Assembly (NCBI RefSeq): GCF_032714615.1
Contig: NZ_JAWDKA010000006.1
Span: 86,392-150,391, forward strand
From: Methanorbis furvi
Lineage (GTDB): Archaea > Halobacteriota > Methanomicrobia > Methanomicrobiales > Methanocorpusculaceae
Direction: 5' to 3'
Length of the DNA: 64,000 nucleotides
Below the pieces are notes generated by a model, which was given only the letters and a program-made list of their open reading frames with translations, made no database searches and was not told where the DNA came from. Shown in pieces: positions 52,709 to 60,302 of the stretch; position 1 is the stretch's first letter; each line of letters starts with the position of its first letter. A program made the translations under genes and the position numbers.

Positions 52709-53611
52709 ATGAATCTGAAGCTTTTGCTGTATCCGCTGCTGGTTCTTCTGGGCGGGTGCTGCTATGGTATCCTTGCGACGATTGTGAAGCTTGCGTACGA
52801 GAAGGGCTACACGTTTTCTGATGTGGTGATGAGCCAGTACTTCAGCGGCTGGATTTTCTTGGGCATTCTCTGTGCGGTTATTGCGATTGTTGGGAGGCGC
52901 CGCGATGCGCGGTCTTCTGTGAAGTTGAGCCGGAGGATACCGATTCTTCTGATTACGGGAGCTGTTACGTGTTCGGTGTGTCTGTTCTATTATCTGTCGC
53001 TTGAGTCGCTGCCTGCGTCAGTTGCAATTGTGCTGCTGTTTCAGTTCACCTGGATTGGTGTTCTTCTGGACTGTCTGATCGAGTGGAAGCTGCCGTCGAA
53101 AAGTTCGATTGTTGCGGTTTTGATTCTGCTCGCAGGGACTGTTCTTGCCAGTGGAATCATCGGGAATGCTATTTCTTTCACGATTGTCGGGGTGTGCGCG
53201 GGTCTGTTGTCTGCGCTGTGCTATGCAGTCTTCATCTTCCTGAGTGGGCGCGTGGAGCCGCAGATGCATCCGGTGAACCGGAGTTTCTGGATTGTTACGT
53301 GCGCGTTGTTTGTTCTATTGTGCGTGTTTTCGCCCGAATATTTTACGAGTGGGCTTGTGGTGTCTGATATCTGGGTGTATGGTGCGGCACTGGGACTTTT
53401 TGGTGCGTGTCTGCCGGTTCTTTTCTATGCGGTCGGTGCGCCGAAAATATCGACTGGTACTGCAACAATTCTTGGTTCTGCCGAGCTGCCGGTGGCAATT
53501 ATTACGTCGGTTGTTGTGCTGCATGAGGCGGTGTCATGGGTTCAGTGGGCGGGTGTTCTGTGCATTTTTGCGGGGATAGCGTATCCTCATCTTCGAAGCG
53601 CGAAGCAGTGA
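52709..53611 (+). CDS. DMT/EamA family transporter
   Basis: 300 residues with about ten hydrophobic helices in two EamA repeats: first CCYGILATIVKLAYEKGYTF with the conserved VAIVLLFQFTWIGVLLD end, second ALCYAVFIFLSG with TGTATILGSAELPVAIITSVVVLHE. A metabolite or drug exporter; substrate unknown. It interrupts the usual run from spt5 to L11. The ATG at 52709 is preferred over a GTG two codons earlier. A short hairpin TTGCCCG/CGGGCAA follows at 53659. Confidence 0.86.
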   Translation: MNLKLLLYPLLVLLGGCCYGILATIVKLAYEKGYTFSDVVMSQYFSGWIFLGILCAVIAIVGRRRDARSSVKLSRRIPILLITGAVTCSVCLFYYLSLESLPASVAIVLLFQFTWIGVLLDCLIEWKLPSKSSIVAVLILLAGTVLASGIIGNAISFTIVGVCAGLLSALCYAVFIFLSGRVEPQMHPVNRSFWIVTCALFVLLCVFSPEYFTSGLVVSDIWVYGAALGLFGACLPVLFYAVGAPKISTGTATILGSAELPVAIITSVVVLHEAVSWVQWAGVLCIFAGIAYPHLRSAKQ

Positions 53612-53658
53612 GCTCTGGGATGGTACGTGGAAATGGGATTTTTTCGTCACAAAAAATA

Positions 53659-53681
53659 TTGCCCGTCAAGTAACCGGGCAA
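53659..53681 (+). terminator. Hairpin after the DMT transporter gene
   Basis: TTGCCCG and CGGGCAA form a 7-bp stem with the loop TCAAGTAAC. It is followed by CCTCTTCTCT rather than a clean T run, so its role as terminator is uncertain. Confidence 0.4.
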
Positions 53682-53711
53682 CCTCTTCTCTCAAAACCCG
53701 TTAACCCATTA

Positions 53712-53789
53712 GGTTTATGTTCTCATACGTCGACCTTATTCAACCAATGTCAGGGGAGCTTCGGCTTCGCGCTGACATACGGTGATACA
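53712..53789 (+). promoter_or_regulatory. Promoter and leader hairpin of the L11 gene
   Basis: GGTTTATGTT is a possible TATA box; transcription would start near 53745. TGTCAG at 53748 then pairs with CTGACA at 53772, enclosing an AGC-TTCG-GCT hairpin. GGTGAT and ATG follow directly. The hairpin at the 5' end of the transcript could control L11 translation. Confidence 0.45.
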
Positions 53790-54263
53790 ATGGCAGAAAC
53801 TGTCGAGGTACTGGTACCTGGCGGTAGAGCAACTGCAGGACCACCACTTGGTCCGGCACTGGGTCCCCTTGGGATCAACGTGAAAGCAGTCGTTGATGAC
53901 ATCAACAAAAAGACTGCTGAGTTCAACGGCATGTCTGTTCCGGTAACGGTAACAGTCGATGACAAAAAGAACGTCACGTTAACTGTTGGTATTCCTCCGA
54001 CAACCGCACTTGTAATGAAGGAAGCGGGCGTCGAGAAGGGATCCGGCACTCCGAATACTCAGGCAGTTGGTAATCTGCCGCTTGAAGCTGTCATACGCAT
54101 TGCAAAGATGAAGATGGACAACATGCTTGCCTACGACCTCAGAAATGCGGTCAAGGAAGTCATGGGCACCTGCGTTTCCGTTGGTGTGACCATCGAAGGC
54201 AAGTCCGCCAAGGACGCAATTGCCGCCGTCAATGCAGGCGAATATGACGCACAGCTTGCATAA
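53790..54263 (+). CDS. rpl11: Ribosomal protein L11 (uL11)
   Basis: 157 residues. MAETVEVLVPGGRATAGPPL and GPALGPLGINVKAVVDDIN are the classic L11 N-terminal domain that binds the GTPase-associated region of 23S rRNA. The C-terminal RNA-binding part includes GNLPLEAVIRIAKMK and MGTCVSVGVTIEG. It starts the stalk-protein operon L11-L1-L10-L12. The GGTGAT ribosome-binding site is only 3 nt from the ATG. Confidence 0.97.
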   Translation: MAETVEVLVPGGRATAGPPLGPALGPLGINVKAVVDDINKKTAEFNGMSVPVTVTVDDKKNVTLTVGIPPTTALVMKEAGVEKGSGTPNTQAVGNLPLEAVIRIAKMKMDNMLAYDLRNAVKEVMGTCVSVGVTIEGKSAKDAIAAVNAGEYDAQLA

Positions 54264-54287
54264 AGTTGTGTAATGCTTCAAACGGGT

Positions 54288-54380
54288 AGCGGGTTATAAT
54301 CCCGCGAAAAATGTACAGTTGTAGAGAACAACCATAGGAGATCGTGAAAAATCGGTCGAAAACTATGGAGGCTTCATCAA
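54288..54380 (+). promoter_or_regulatory. L11-L1 intergenic leader with two hairpins
   Basis: GCGGG-TTATAAT-CCCGC at 54288-54304 is a hairpin and also holds a TATA-like loop. The second structure has CCATAG (54332) paired with CTATGG (54363), an asymmetric purine internal loop (GA against GAAAA), and an inner stem GATCG/CGGTC. GGAGG for the L1 gene begins at the base of this stem. Archaeal L1 is known to repress its own operon by binding an RNA structure, so this is a candidate control element. Confidence 0.5.
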
Positions 54381-55022
54381 ATGGTTGAAAAGACCCAAAT
54401 TATCAGCGCTGTTACGGCAGCAATGGAGCAGGCGCCCAAGAGGAAGTTCCAGGAGAGTATTGATATTACTATCAATCTCAGACACGTGGACATGGCGCAG
54501 CCCAAAAACCGTATTGATGAGACGATTCTTCTGCCACAGGCAATGGGCGTCAAAAAGATCGCTGTCTTGGGTAAGGGAGACATTGTGTCCCAGGCTCGCA
54601 ACTCTGGTGTCGATATCATTATCGGTCCTGAGGAGATTGAGCGCCTGGGTGGTGCCCCGCGTGAGGCACGTAAACTCGCAGGTCAGTACGACTACTTCCT
54701 TGCAGAGACTGCGGTCATGCCACTTGTTGGTCGCTGGCTCGGTCAGAGACTCGGTCCCCGCGGCAAAATGCCGCAGCCGATTCCGATGGGTCAGGACATT
54801 ACTCCGATCGTCGAACGTCTTCGGAACTCCGTGAAGATCCGGTCCAAAGACAGACTCAATATGTCTGTCAAGATCGGTACCACGGCAATGACTGCTGATG
54901 CAGTCGCCGAGAACGTTGACGCGGTCTTAAAGAGAGTAGTGGGAAGACTTGAGAGCGGTGAATTAAACATTCGCTCCGTCTACGTCAAGACTACGATGGG
55001 TCCCGCTGTGAAGGTGATGTAA
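54381..55022 (+). CDS. rpl1: Ribosomal protein L1 (uL1)
   Basis: 213 residues. ESIDITINLRHVDMAQPKNR is the RNA-contact strand of L1, and RLGPRGKMPQPIPMG the other conserved site. It forms the L1 stalk near the E site and in archaea also acts as translational repressor. Its leader has a hairpin next to the ribosome-binding site. L10 starts 2 bp after its stop. Confidence 0.97.
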   Translation: MVEKTQIISAVTAAMEQAPKRKFQESIDITINLRHVDMAQPKNRIDETILLPQAMGVKKIAVLGKGDIVSQARNSGVDIIIGPEEIERLGGAPREARKLAGQYDYFLAETAVMPLVGRWLGQRLGPRGKMPQPIPMGQDITPIVERLRNSVKIRSKDRLNMSVKIGTTAMTADAVAENVDAVLKRVVGRLESGELNIRSVYVKTTMGPAVKVM

Positions 55023-55024
55023 AA

Positions 55025-55870
55025 ATGGCAATTTATACTCAACACCTCCCGGCGTGGAAACGTGAAGAAGTTGAAGGCATTGTGGACAACTCCGGCAAGT
55101 ACGAACTTGTCGGTCTGGTTGACATTTACGGTATTCCCGCAAAACAGTTCCAGCAGATCCGCAGAAACCTGCACGGCAGTGCAGTGGTGAAAGTTGCAAG
55201 AAACACGCTTGTTGAGCATGCGTTCAACGAGCTTGGCGGTAACTTCGTTGACCTGAACGGTCACGTAAGTGAGCACTCTGCACTTATCTTCGCCAACGGC
55301 AACCCGTTTAAGCTGTTCAAGTCTCTTGAGCAGACCAAGACAAAGCGTGCCGCAAAAGCAGGCGAAGTCACTCCTGAGGACATTGTTGTTCCCGCAGGAC
55401 CAACTTCCTTCAAGCCCGGACCGATCGTTGGAGAACTCCAGCAGGCAGGTATCCCGGCAGCTATCGATGGCGGAAAGGTCAAAATTAAAGAGACCAAGAC
55501 CGTCGTGAAAGCTGGCCAGGCAATCAACAAGAAACAGGCAGACGTCCTGGCAAAGCTTGACATCAAGCCGATGCCGGTTGGTCTTTCGCTTCTTGCAGTT
55601 TGCTACGAAGGCGATATTTATCTGCCGGATGTTCTGTCCGTCGACGACGAGGCATACAAGGCAAAGATCACTCTTGCAGCACAGCAGGTATTCAACCTCG
55701 CAGTCAATGCAGCAATCCCGACCTCATGTCACTTTGTTACTGAGGCTCAGATTGCCAAGGCAGTCCGTGAGGCACGCAACCTTGGTGTGGAGGCCCCGAT
55801 CTATGAGAAGGGCGTCATCGAGATGATCATCAGCAAGGCATACAGACAAGCAAACGCCCTGAAGGCATAA
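55025..55870 (+). CDS. rpl10: Ribosomal protein L10 (uL10/P0), short form
   Basis: 281 residues. HLPAWKREEVEGIVD, then YGIPAKQFQQIRRNL and VVKVARNTLVEHA are the rRNA-binding domain; the second half holds the insertion domain (GPTSFKPGPIVGELQQAGIP) and helices that carry L12 dimers (EAPIYEKGVIEMIISKAYRQ). It ends NALKA. The acidic hinge and terminal GLGALFG-type tail that many archaeal P0 proteins share with L12 are absent. Confidence 0.95.
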   Translation: MAIYTQHLPAWKREEVEGIVDNSGKYELVGLVDIYGIPAKQFQQIRRNLHGSAVVKVARNTLVEHAFNELGGNFVDLNGHVSEHSALIFANGNPFKLFKSLEQTKTKRAAKAGEVTPEDIVVPAGPTSFKPGPIVGELQQAGIPAAIDGGKVKIKETKTVVKAGQAINKKQADVLAKLDIKPMPVGLSLLAVCYEGDIYLPDVLSVDDEAYKAKITLAAQQVFNLAVNAAIPTSCHFVTEAQIAKAVREARNLGVEAPIYEKGVIEMIISKAYRQANALKA

Positions 55871-55897
55871 TTATCATACAAAATAGGTGAAGTTAAA

Positions 55898-56209
55898 ATG
55901 GAGTACATTTACGCAGCTCTGTTAGTTCACTCCGCAGACAAAACTGTGGATGAAGAATCGGTTAAGGCAGTTCTCTCTGCCGCAGGTATCGCAGTTGACG
56001 ACTCCCGTGTGAAGGCACTCATTGCAGCACTTGACGGTGTTGACATCGAGGAAGCAATCTCCAAGGCAGCAGCAGCACCGGTTGCAGTTGCAGCAGCAGG
56101 TGCAGCAGCACCGGCAGCAGCAGCAGCTGAGGCAGCAGCAGAGCCGGAAGAGAAGAAGGAAGAGGAAGAAGAGAACGCCATGGCAGGCCTTGGCGCACTC
56201 TTCGGATAA
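55898..56209 (+). CDS. rpl12: Ribosomal protein L12 (P1 type)
   Basis: 103 residues. The N-terminal dimerisation domain starts [20 protein letters not shown]. An Ala-rich hinge (residues 58-85) leads to the acidic segment [11 protein letters not shown] and the terminal MAGLGALFG, which recruits translational GTPases. The repeated GCAGCA codons of the hinge are natural. A strong hairpin follows. Confidence 0.96.
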   Translation: MEYIYAALLVHSADKTVDEESVKAVLSAAGIAVDDSRVKALIAALDGVDIEEAISKAAAAPVAVAAAGAAAPAAAAAEAAAEPEEKKEEEEENAMAGLGALFG

Positions 56210-56241
56210 TTCGAGTTATCTTTCTATTAAGAGATACTTCG

Positions 56242-56269
56242 ATGCCGCGGCAGGATACTGCTGCGGCAT
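56242..56269 (+). terminator. Terminator of the ribosomal operon
   Basis: ATGCCGCGGCAG and CTGCTGCGGCAT form a 12-bp stem with one mismatch around GATA, followed by ATCCATATTTTCC. It lies 33 bp after the L12 stop. Confidence 0.75.
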
Positions 56270-56348
56270 ATCCATATTTTCCTAAAAATTGAGTCTGTTT
56301 TAAAATATTTATCTGAGTTGTGTTTGGCAGGGTACGGTTTCGTTTTTA

Positions 56349-56561
56349 GAGAAACGCGAATCGCATGCCTTTCACACGCCGTCCCGTCGTGTTTAGCTCC
56401 TCCTTTCAGGAGTCGCTTCGGCATGCTCACCACTTCGCGGAATAGCGCGAATAAAAAATTATCTGTGTCTCTATAAACAGATTGATCTATCTAATAATTA
56501 GCAATTTCTTAAAAATCGCCATTGGCGATTTTTTATTCGCGCTATTCGCGTTTCAAAAAAA
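56349..56561. repeat. Family B inverted-repeat element
   Basis: GAAACGCGAATCGCATGCC on the left and ATTCGCGCTATTCGCGTTTC on the right bound it. Next to the right end is AAAATCGCCATTGGCGATTT. A partial inner left copy, GGAATAGCGCGAATAAAAA, lies at 56439. Between them is a second palindrome, TAGCTCCTCCTTTCAGGAGTC. It occupies the 363-bp gap between L12 and the convergent membrane protein gene. Confidence 0.75.
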
Positions 56562-56572
56562 CCATATACGGT

Positions 56573-57193
56573 TCACATCAGAACCAGTGTCTCATTCTCC
56601 AGACCCTGATACCATCTCCGTGTCTCTACCGGCATTATCGAGAGCGCCTCAAGGATCTCCAGCTCATCCAGGATATCCCTTCGGTCATAGAGATAGAACT
56701 CCACCGGCTTCCAGAGGGCAACCCATCCGATGATGACAAAACTCTGGGCAAGTGCAAGATTGATATCATTTTCCGTAAAGATGCGGGTGAAGATACTGCT
56801 CACCACAAGACAGACCACAAGAAAAATGAGGCCTCTGACAAGGTAGCGTTTTCCCTTCTCCATTGCATACGAGTACTTTCTCTTCTCATGCTTCAGGCGG
56901 TAGGAAAAGTTTGCCGTTGCGGCCCGCTCCATATTTTCCCGCACACTCTCATTCCGATACAGGTCTGCTCCGAGGTACAGAACGATCTTCGCCCGCTTCC
57001 GCTCTTCAGGAGTCAAGTCCTCGACCGCGTTCTGGATGTAGGTCTCCGTGTCCTCGTCAAGATCCTTTTCATCGGCCGGTGACGGATCCAGATAATTATA
57101 GAACTGATCCATGCTGGCAATGTGTACATCGATTAATATCGAGCCGTTCTCTTCAGAGAACTCAGGGGTTTTCATTTTTGCGGATAAACTCAT
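56573..57193 (-). CDS. Membrane protein of unknown function
   Basis: 206 residues beginning MSLSAKMKTPEFSEENGSIL. Two membrane helices are visible at about 120-140 (LVRGLIFLVVCLVVSSIF) and 150-170 (LAQSFVIIGWVALWKPVEF). A long acidic cytosolic N-terminal region (DPSPADEKDLDEDTETYIQNAV) and a C-terminal RRDILDELEILEALSIMPV flank them. I recognise no named family. The start overlaps the hypF stop by ATGA, so it is expressed with hypF; a link with hydrogenase maturation is not evident. Confidence 0.7.
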   Translation of the reverse strand: MSLSAKMKTPEFSEENGSILIDVHIASMDQFYNYLDPSPADEKDLDEDTETYIQNAVEDLTPEERKRAKIVLYLGADLYRNESVRENMERAATANFSYRLKHEKRKYSYAMEKGKRYLVRGLIFLVVCLVVSSIFTRIFTENDINLALAQSFVIIGWVALWKPVEFYLYDRRDILDELEILEALSIMPVETRRWYQGLENETLVLM

Positions 57194-59424
57194 AATTTTC
57201 CTGCCTTGGAGAGGACTCCTGCCGTAACAACCTGGCCGCAGGAGATGCAGCCGTCGCCGAACGGATACTTCGGATTTATTCTACACGGAACATTCGCATC
57301 TGCAAGGAATGCGAGAATTGTTTCCCGAATCGACCGGTTGATGGCAACACCGCCTGACAGTGCGGCAACGTTGATGCCGCTTCGCTCCACAGAGCGGACC
57401 GCCATCTCTGCAATACCTTTTGCAAGAGCGGTCTGTATGGACGCTGCGGCATCCTCGACCGAGCTCCCTCGCACAAGCATTGCCCTTCCTTCTTTGAGAA
57501 TCTCTGAAGTCAACAGAACATCAGCCCCGTCGTTGCCGGAAACAATTTTTATCGGCAACGACGCAGCCGTGCCCCGCGCTGCATATGCTTCAAGCATCAT
57601 CGATGGCTCGCCGTCATACGTCCTCTCGCGACAGATGCCGAGGAGTGCTGCTACCGCATCAAGCACGCGACCGGTCGACGTAGTTACCGGACAGTTGAAT
57701 TTTTTTGCCGTCTGCTGGCTAAGCACGCGAAGTGCAACATCATCCCATCCGCGCCCGGCGAGCAGATCAAGCGTTGCATCATCAGGCAGAATACCATACA
57801 GCATCCGTTCCGGGAACCGCGTTGCAAGATCTCCTCCCGGCATCAGTACCGGCTCCAGATGACCGGTCCTTGCATAGCCGTTCTCAGGAGAGCCGGTCAG
57901 AATCTCTCCGCCCCAGATCGTTGCATCATCTCCGTACCCGACACCATCGATTGCAATCCCCACAACCTCCTCGGTCGTCACCGACGCAATGTGTGCGCGG
58001 TGATGCTGGACCGGACAGAGGACGGCGTTATACTCTTCGGCAAGCTCATGCGCAACTCTGGTGCTCAAGAACTGCGGATGCAGGTCGTGAGCAATGATCT
58101 CCGGTCTCGCACGGGTAAGGCTCGTGAGTTTTTCGATCGTCTCATTGAGATAGGCAACGGTCGCAGGGTTGCGAATGTTTCCAATGTGCGGCGAGGTCAC
58201 CACAAACCCGTCTTTGTAGATCGTCGCGTTCGCATTCAGTTCCGGCCCGACACCAAGAATCTGTGAATTCCCAAGATCCATCGCGGTCCGAAGTGGTGCA
58301 AGACCGCGCGACATTCTGATGATATAGCCGTCACGGACCACTGAGTCATCGCATCGGTTAACAATCTCCCGGTCATGCGAGAGGATGTACTCTGCAACAT
58401 TTCCCATCCGTTCCGTGATGTACGAGGTCTCGGTGATCATCGGCGTTCCCGGCACATTCGCACTCGTCATCACGAGAAGCGGATGCTGCAGTTTCTCAAA
58501 AAGCAGATGATGCAGACCGGTGTAGGGCAGCATGACTCCAAGATTGTGCAGCTCCGAGAGATCAAGGTGCGCAGCAGGATCGCGTTTGTCAAGGATCATG
58601 ATCGGATGAACCGGCCCCTCAAGCATCTCACGCTCTGCGCCGCTCCGGCTCACCACATAATTGTCGAGTGACTCAGGTTTCATCATCACCGCAAGCGACT
58701 GGTGCGGTCTGCCGAGGAGCTCCTTCAGCCGATTTGCCGACTCTTCCACACAGCAGATGTGAAACCCTCCCATCCCGCGAACCGCAACAATGCATCCTGC
58801 ATCAAGCAGCTCCGCAGTTTTTCCAATCGGATCATCTGTTTCCACAGGGGATCCAGCGCCTGTCATCAGTAAAAGTTTCGGCCCGCACTCGCTGCACGCA
58901 ACCGTCTGGGCATGATGCCTGCGGTTGTGCGGATCATGGTAATCCGCGAGACAGCCGTCGCAGGGAGGGAACGCATCCATCGATGTTCGCTCGCGGTCGT
59001 ACGGCACCGCACGGATGATGCTGTACCGTGGCCCGCAGTCGGTGCAGGACGTTCCCCAGTATCCGTAGTACCGGCTGTTCGGATTCAGAATATCTGCAAG
59101 ACAGCTCTCACAGGTTGCAATATCTGCAGGAATGAATCCGGTTCGTGCGCCGTCAGCGCTTGGAAGAATTGAAAATTTGTCGGGTACGGCGAAGCCTTCG
59201 GGCAGGGGTTCTATAGTGACTGAATCAATCACCGACATTTTTGGTCCTTTCGATACTGCGGAACAGAACTCCTCGAACTGGTTTCCGAACGCTGTTATCT
59301 CCACCTCACTTCCATGATTGATAACACTCCCGCGGATACCAAACTTTTCCGCCTTCGCGTAGATGAAAGGCCGGAACCCCACTCCCTGCACAATCCCGCG
59401 TAAAATAACTCTGCCGCCCCGCAT
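57190..59424 (-). CDS. hypF: Carbamoyltransferase HypF
   Basis: 744 residues. HypF makes the carbamoyl group that becomes the CN ligands of Ni-Fe hydrogenases. Domains in order: acylphosphatase-like (RGIVQGVGFRPFIYA, 9-23), two zinc fingers (CESCLADILNPNSRYYGYWG with TSCTDCG; CDGCLADYHDPHN with ACSECG), a YrdC-like domain (about 190-370, AVRGMGGFHICC), and a Kae1-like domain with the metal-binding QHHRAHIASV. It serves Ech (41.9-47 kb) and any F420-reducing or Mvh-type hydrogenase elsewhere. The downstream membrane protein gene is coupled. Confidence 0.96.
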   Translation of the reverse strand: MRGGRVILRGIVQGVGFRPFIYAKAEKFGIRGSVINHGSEVEITAFGNQFEEFCSAVSKGPKMSVIDSVTIEPLPEGFAVPDKFSILPSADGARTGFIPADIATCESCLADILNPNSRYYGYWGTSCTDCGPRYSIIRAVPYDRERTSMDAFPPCDGCLADYHDPHNRRHHAQTVACSECGPKLLLMTGAGSPVETDDPIGKTAELLDAGCIVAVRGMGGFHICCVEESANRLKELLGRPHQSLAVMMKPESLDNYVVSRSGAEREMLEGPVHPIMILDKRDPAAHLDLSELHNLGVMLPYTGLHHLLFEKLQHPLLVMTSANVPGTPMITETSYITERMGNVAEYILSHDREIVNRCDDSVVRDGYIIRMSRGLAPLRTAMDLGNSQILGVGPELNANATIYKDGFVVTSPHIGNIRNPATVAYLNETIEKLTSLTRARPEIIAHDLHPQFLSTRVAHELAEEYNAVLCPVQHHRAHIASVTTEEVVGIAIDGVGYGDDATIWGGEILTGSPENGYARTGHLEPVLMPGGDLATRFPERMLYGILPDDATLDLLAGRGWDDVALRVLSQQTAKKFNCPVTTSTGRVLDAVAALLGICRERTYDGEPSMMLEAYAARGTAASLPIKIVSGNDGADVLLTSEILKEGRAMLVRGSSVEDAAASIQTALAKGIAEMAVRSVERSGINVAALSGGVAINRSIRETILAFLADANVPCRINPKYPFGDGCISCGQVVTAGVLSKAGKL

Positions 59425-59490
59425 GTATCTAACTCAAAAACCATTATAGAATCACAGACAATATAAGTGTAGGGTTTCTGCACCAGAAGC

Positions 59491-59501
59491 CGGAGGAAAC
59501 A
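59491..59501 (+). promoter_or_regulatory. Ribosome-binding site of the wHTH gene
   Basis: GGAGG is 6 nt before the ATG at 59502. A TATA-like CAATATAAG lies at 59459-59467, giving a leader of about 10-20 nt. The hypF promoter faces the other way. Confidence 0.6.
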
Positions 59502-60299
59502 ATGCCCGACGATCCATTAACCAACATACTCAGAAGCAAGCGCGAGACCACACGCTTTCAGGTCCTTGTGGAGGTTGCAGAACACCAGCCCTCGATCCGC
59601 CAGCAGGAGATCGCAGAAAAGCTCGGCGTCACCCCGCAGGCAATCTCCGAGTACGTCCGCGACCTTGTTGAGGATGGGTTCATCAGCGCTGAAGGACGCG
59701 GCCGGTATTATGTAACGCACAAAGGTGTTGAATGGGTCTTAAACAATGCCGAGGTCCTTGAGTCCTACGCCCGCCATGTCCGCCGCGACATCATTCATCA
59801 GGTCGCAACATGGGCAGCAATCGCAGACACCGATCTGAAGAACGGCGACTCGGTCGGCGTCTACATGAAGAACGGATGGTTGTATGCAGGAAAAAAACCG
59901 CAGACCGCCATGGGCATGGTGACTGCGGACGCAAACGCAGGGATGGACGTCGGCGTTGCCCGTCTTGCGGGCATTATTGAACATACCGAAGGAAAAATCG
60001 ACATTGCCAAAGTTCCGCGCATCGAACGCGGCGGATCAAAGATGGTTCCTTCAGACAAACTCCTCTCTCTGGTGAAAAATGCAGATATTGTCGGCGCGGT
60101 CGGACTTGAGGCATACCTTGCGCTGAAAAATTCGGGCGTGACTCCTGATATGTTCTTCGGCGCGCGCGAAGGTGTCATTGAGGCAGCATTTCATGGCATG
60201 CACTGCCTCATGCTGATTGTGGACGAGGAGTTCACTGACTTCCTCAAACGGCTTGAGACTGCGGGTCTCTCCTATACGATACATGAACTGGTGAGCTAA
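59502..60299 (+). CDS. Winged-helix regulator with conserved archaeal C-terminal domain
   Basis: 265 residues. A MarR-like winged helix at 15-75 (QQEIAEKLGVTPQAISEYVR, DLVEDGFISAEGRGRYYVT) is followed by a domain with IIEHTEGKIDIAKVPRIERGG, ADIVGAVGLEAYLAL and PDMFFGAREGVIEAAFHGMH. That C-terminal half looks like a small-molecule-binding alpha/beta domain found in uncharacterised methanogen regulators. It is coupled to the DUF5814 helicase gene, whose ribosome-binding GGTGAG lies in its last codons. Confidence 0.75.
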   Translation: MPDDPLTNILRSKRETTRFQVLVEVAEHQPSIRQQEIAEKLGVTPQAISEYVRDLVEDGFISAEGRGRYYVTHKGVEWVLNNAEVLESYARHVRRDIIHQVATWAAIADTDLKNGDSVGVYMKNGWLYAGKKPQTAMGMVTADANAGMDVGVARLAGIIEHTEGKIDIAKVPRIERGGSKMVPSDKLLSLVKNADIVGAVGLEAYLALKNSGVTPDMFFGAREGVIEAAFHGMHCLMLIVDEEFTDFLKRLETAGLSYTIHELVS

Positions 60300-60302
60300 T
60301 AC

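Noticed and set aside
56022..56285. Gln-rich frame within L12
   Set aside because: Out-of-frame reading of the GCAGCA hinge codons.
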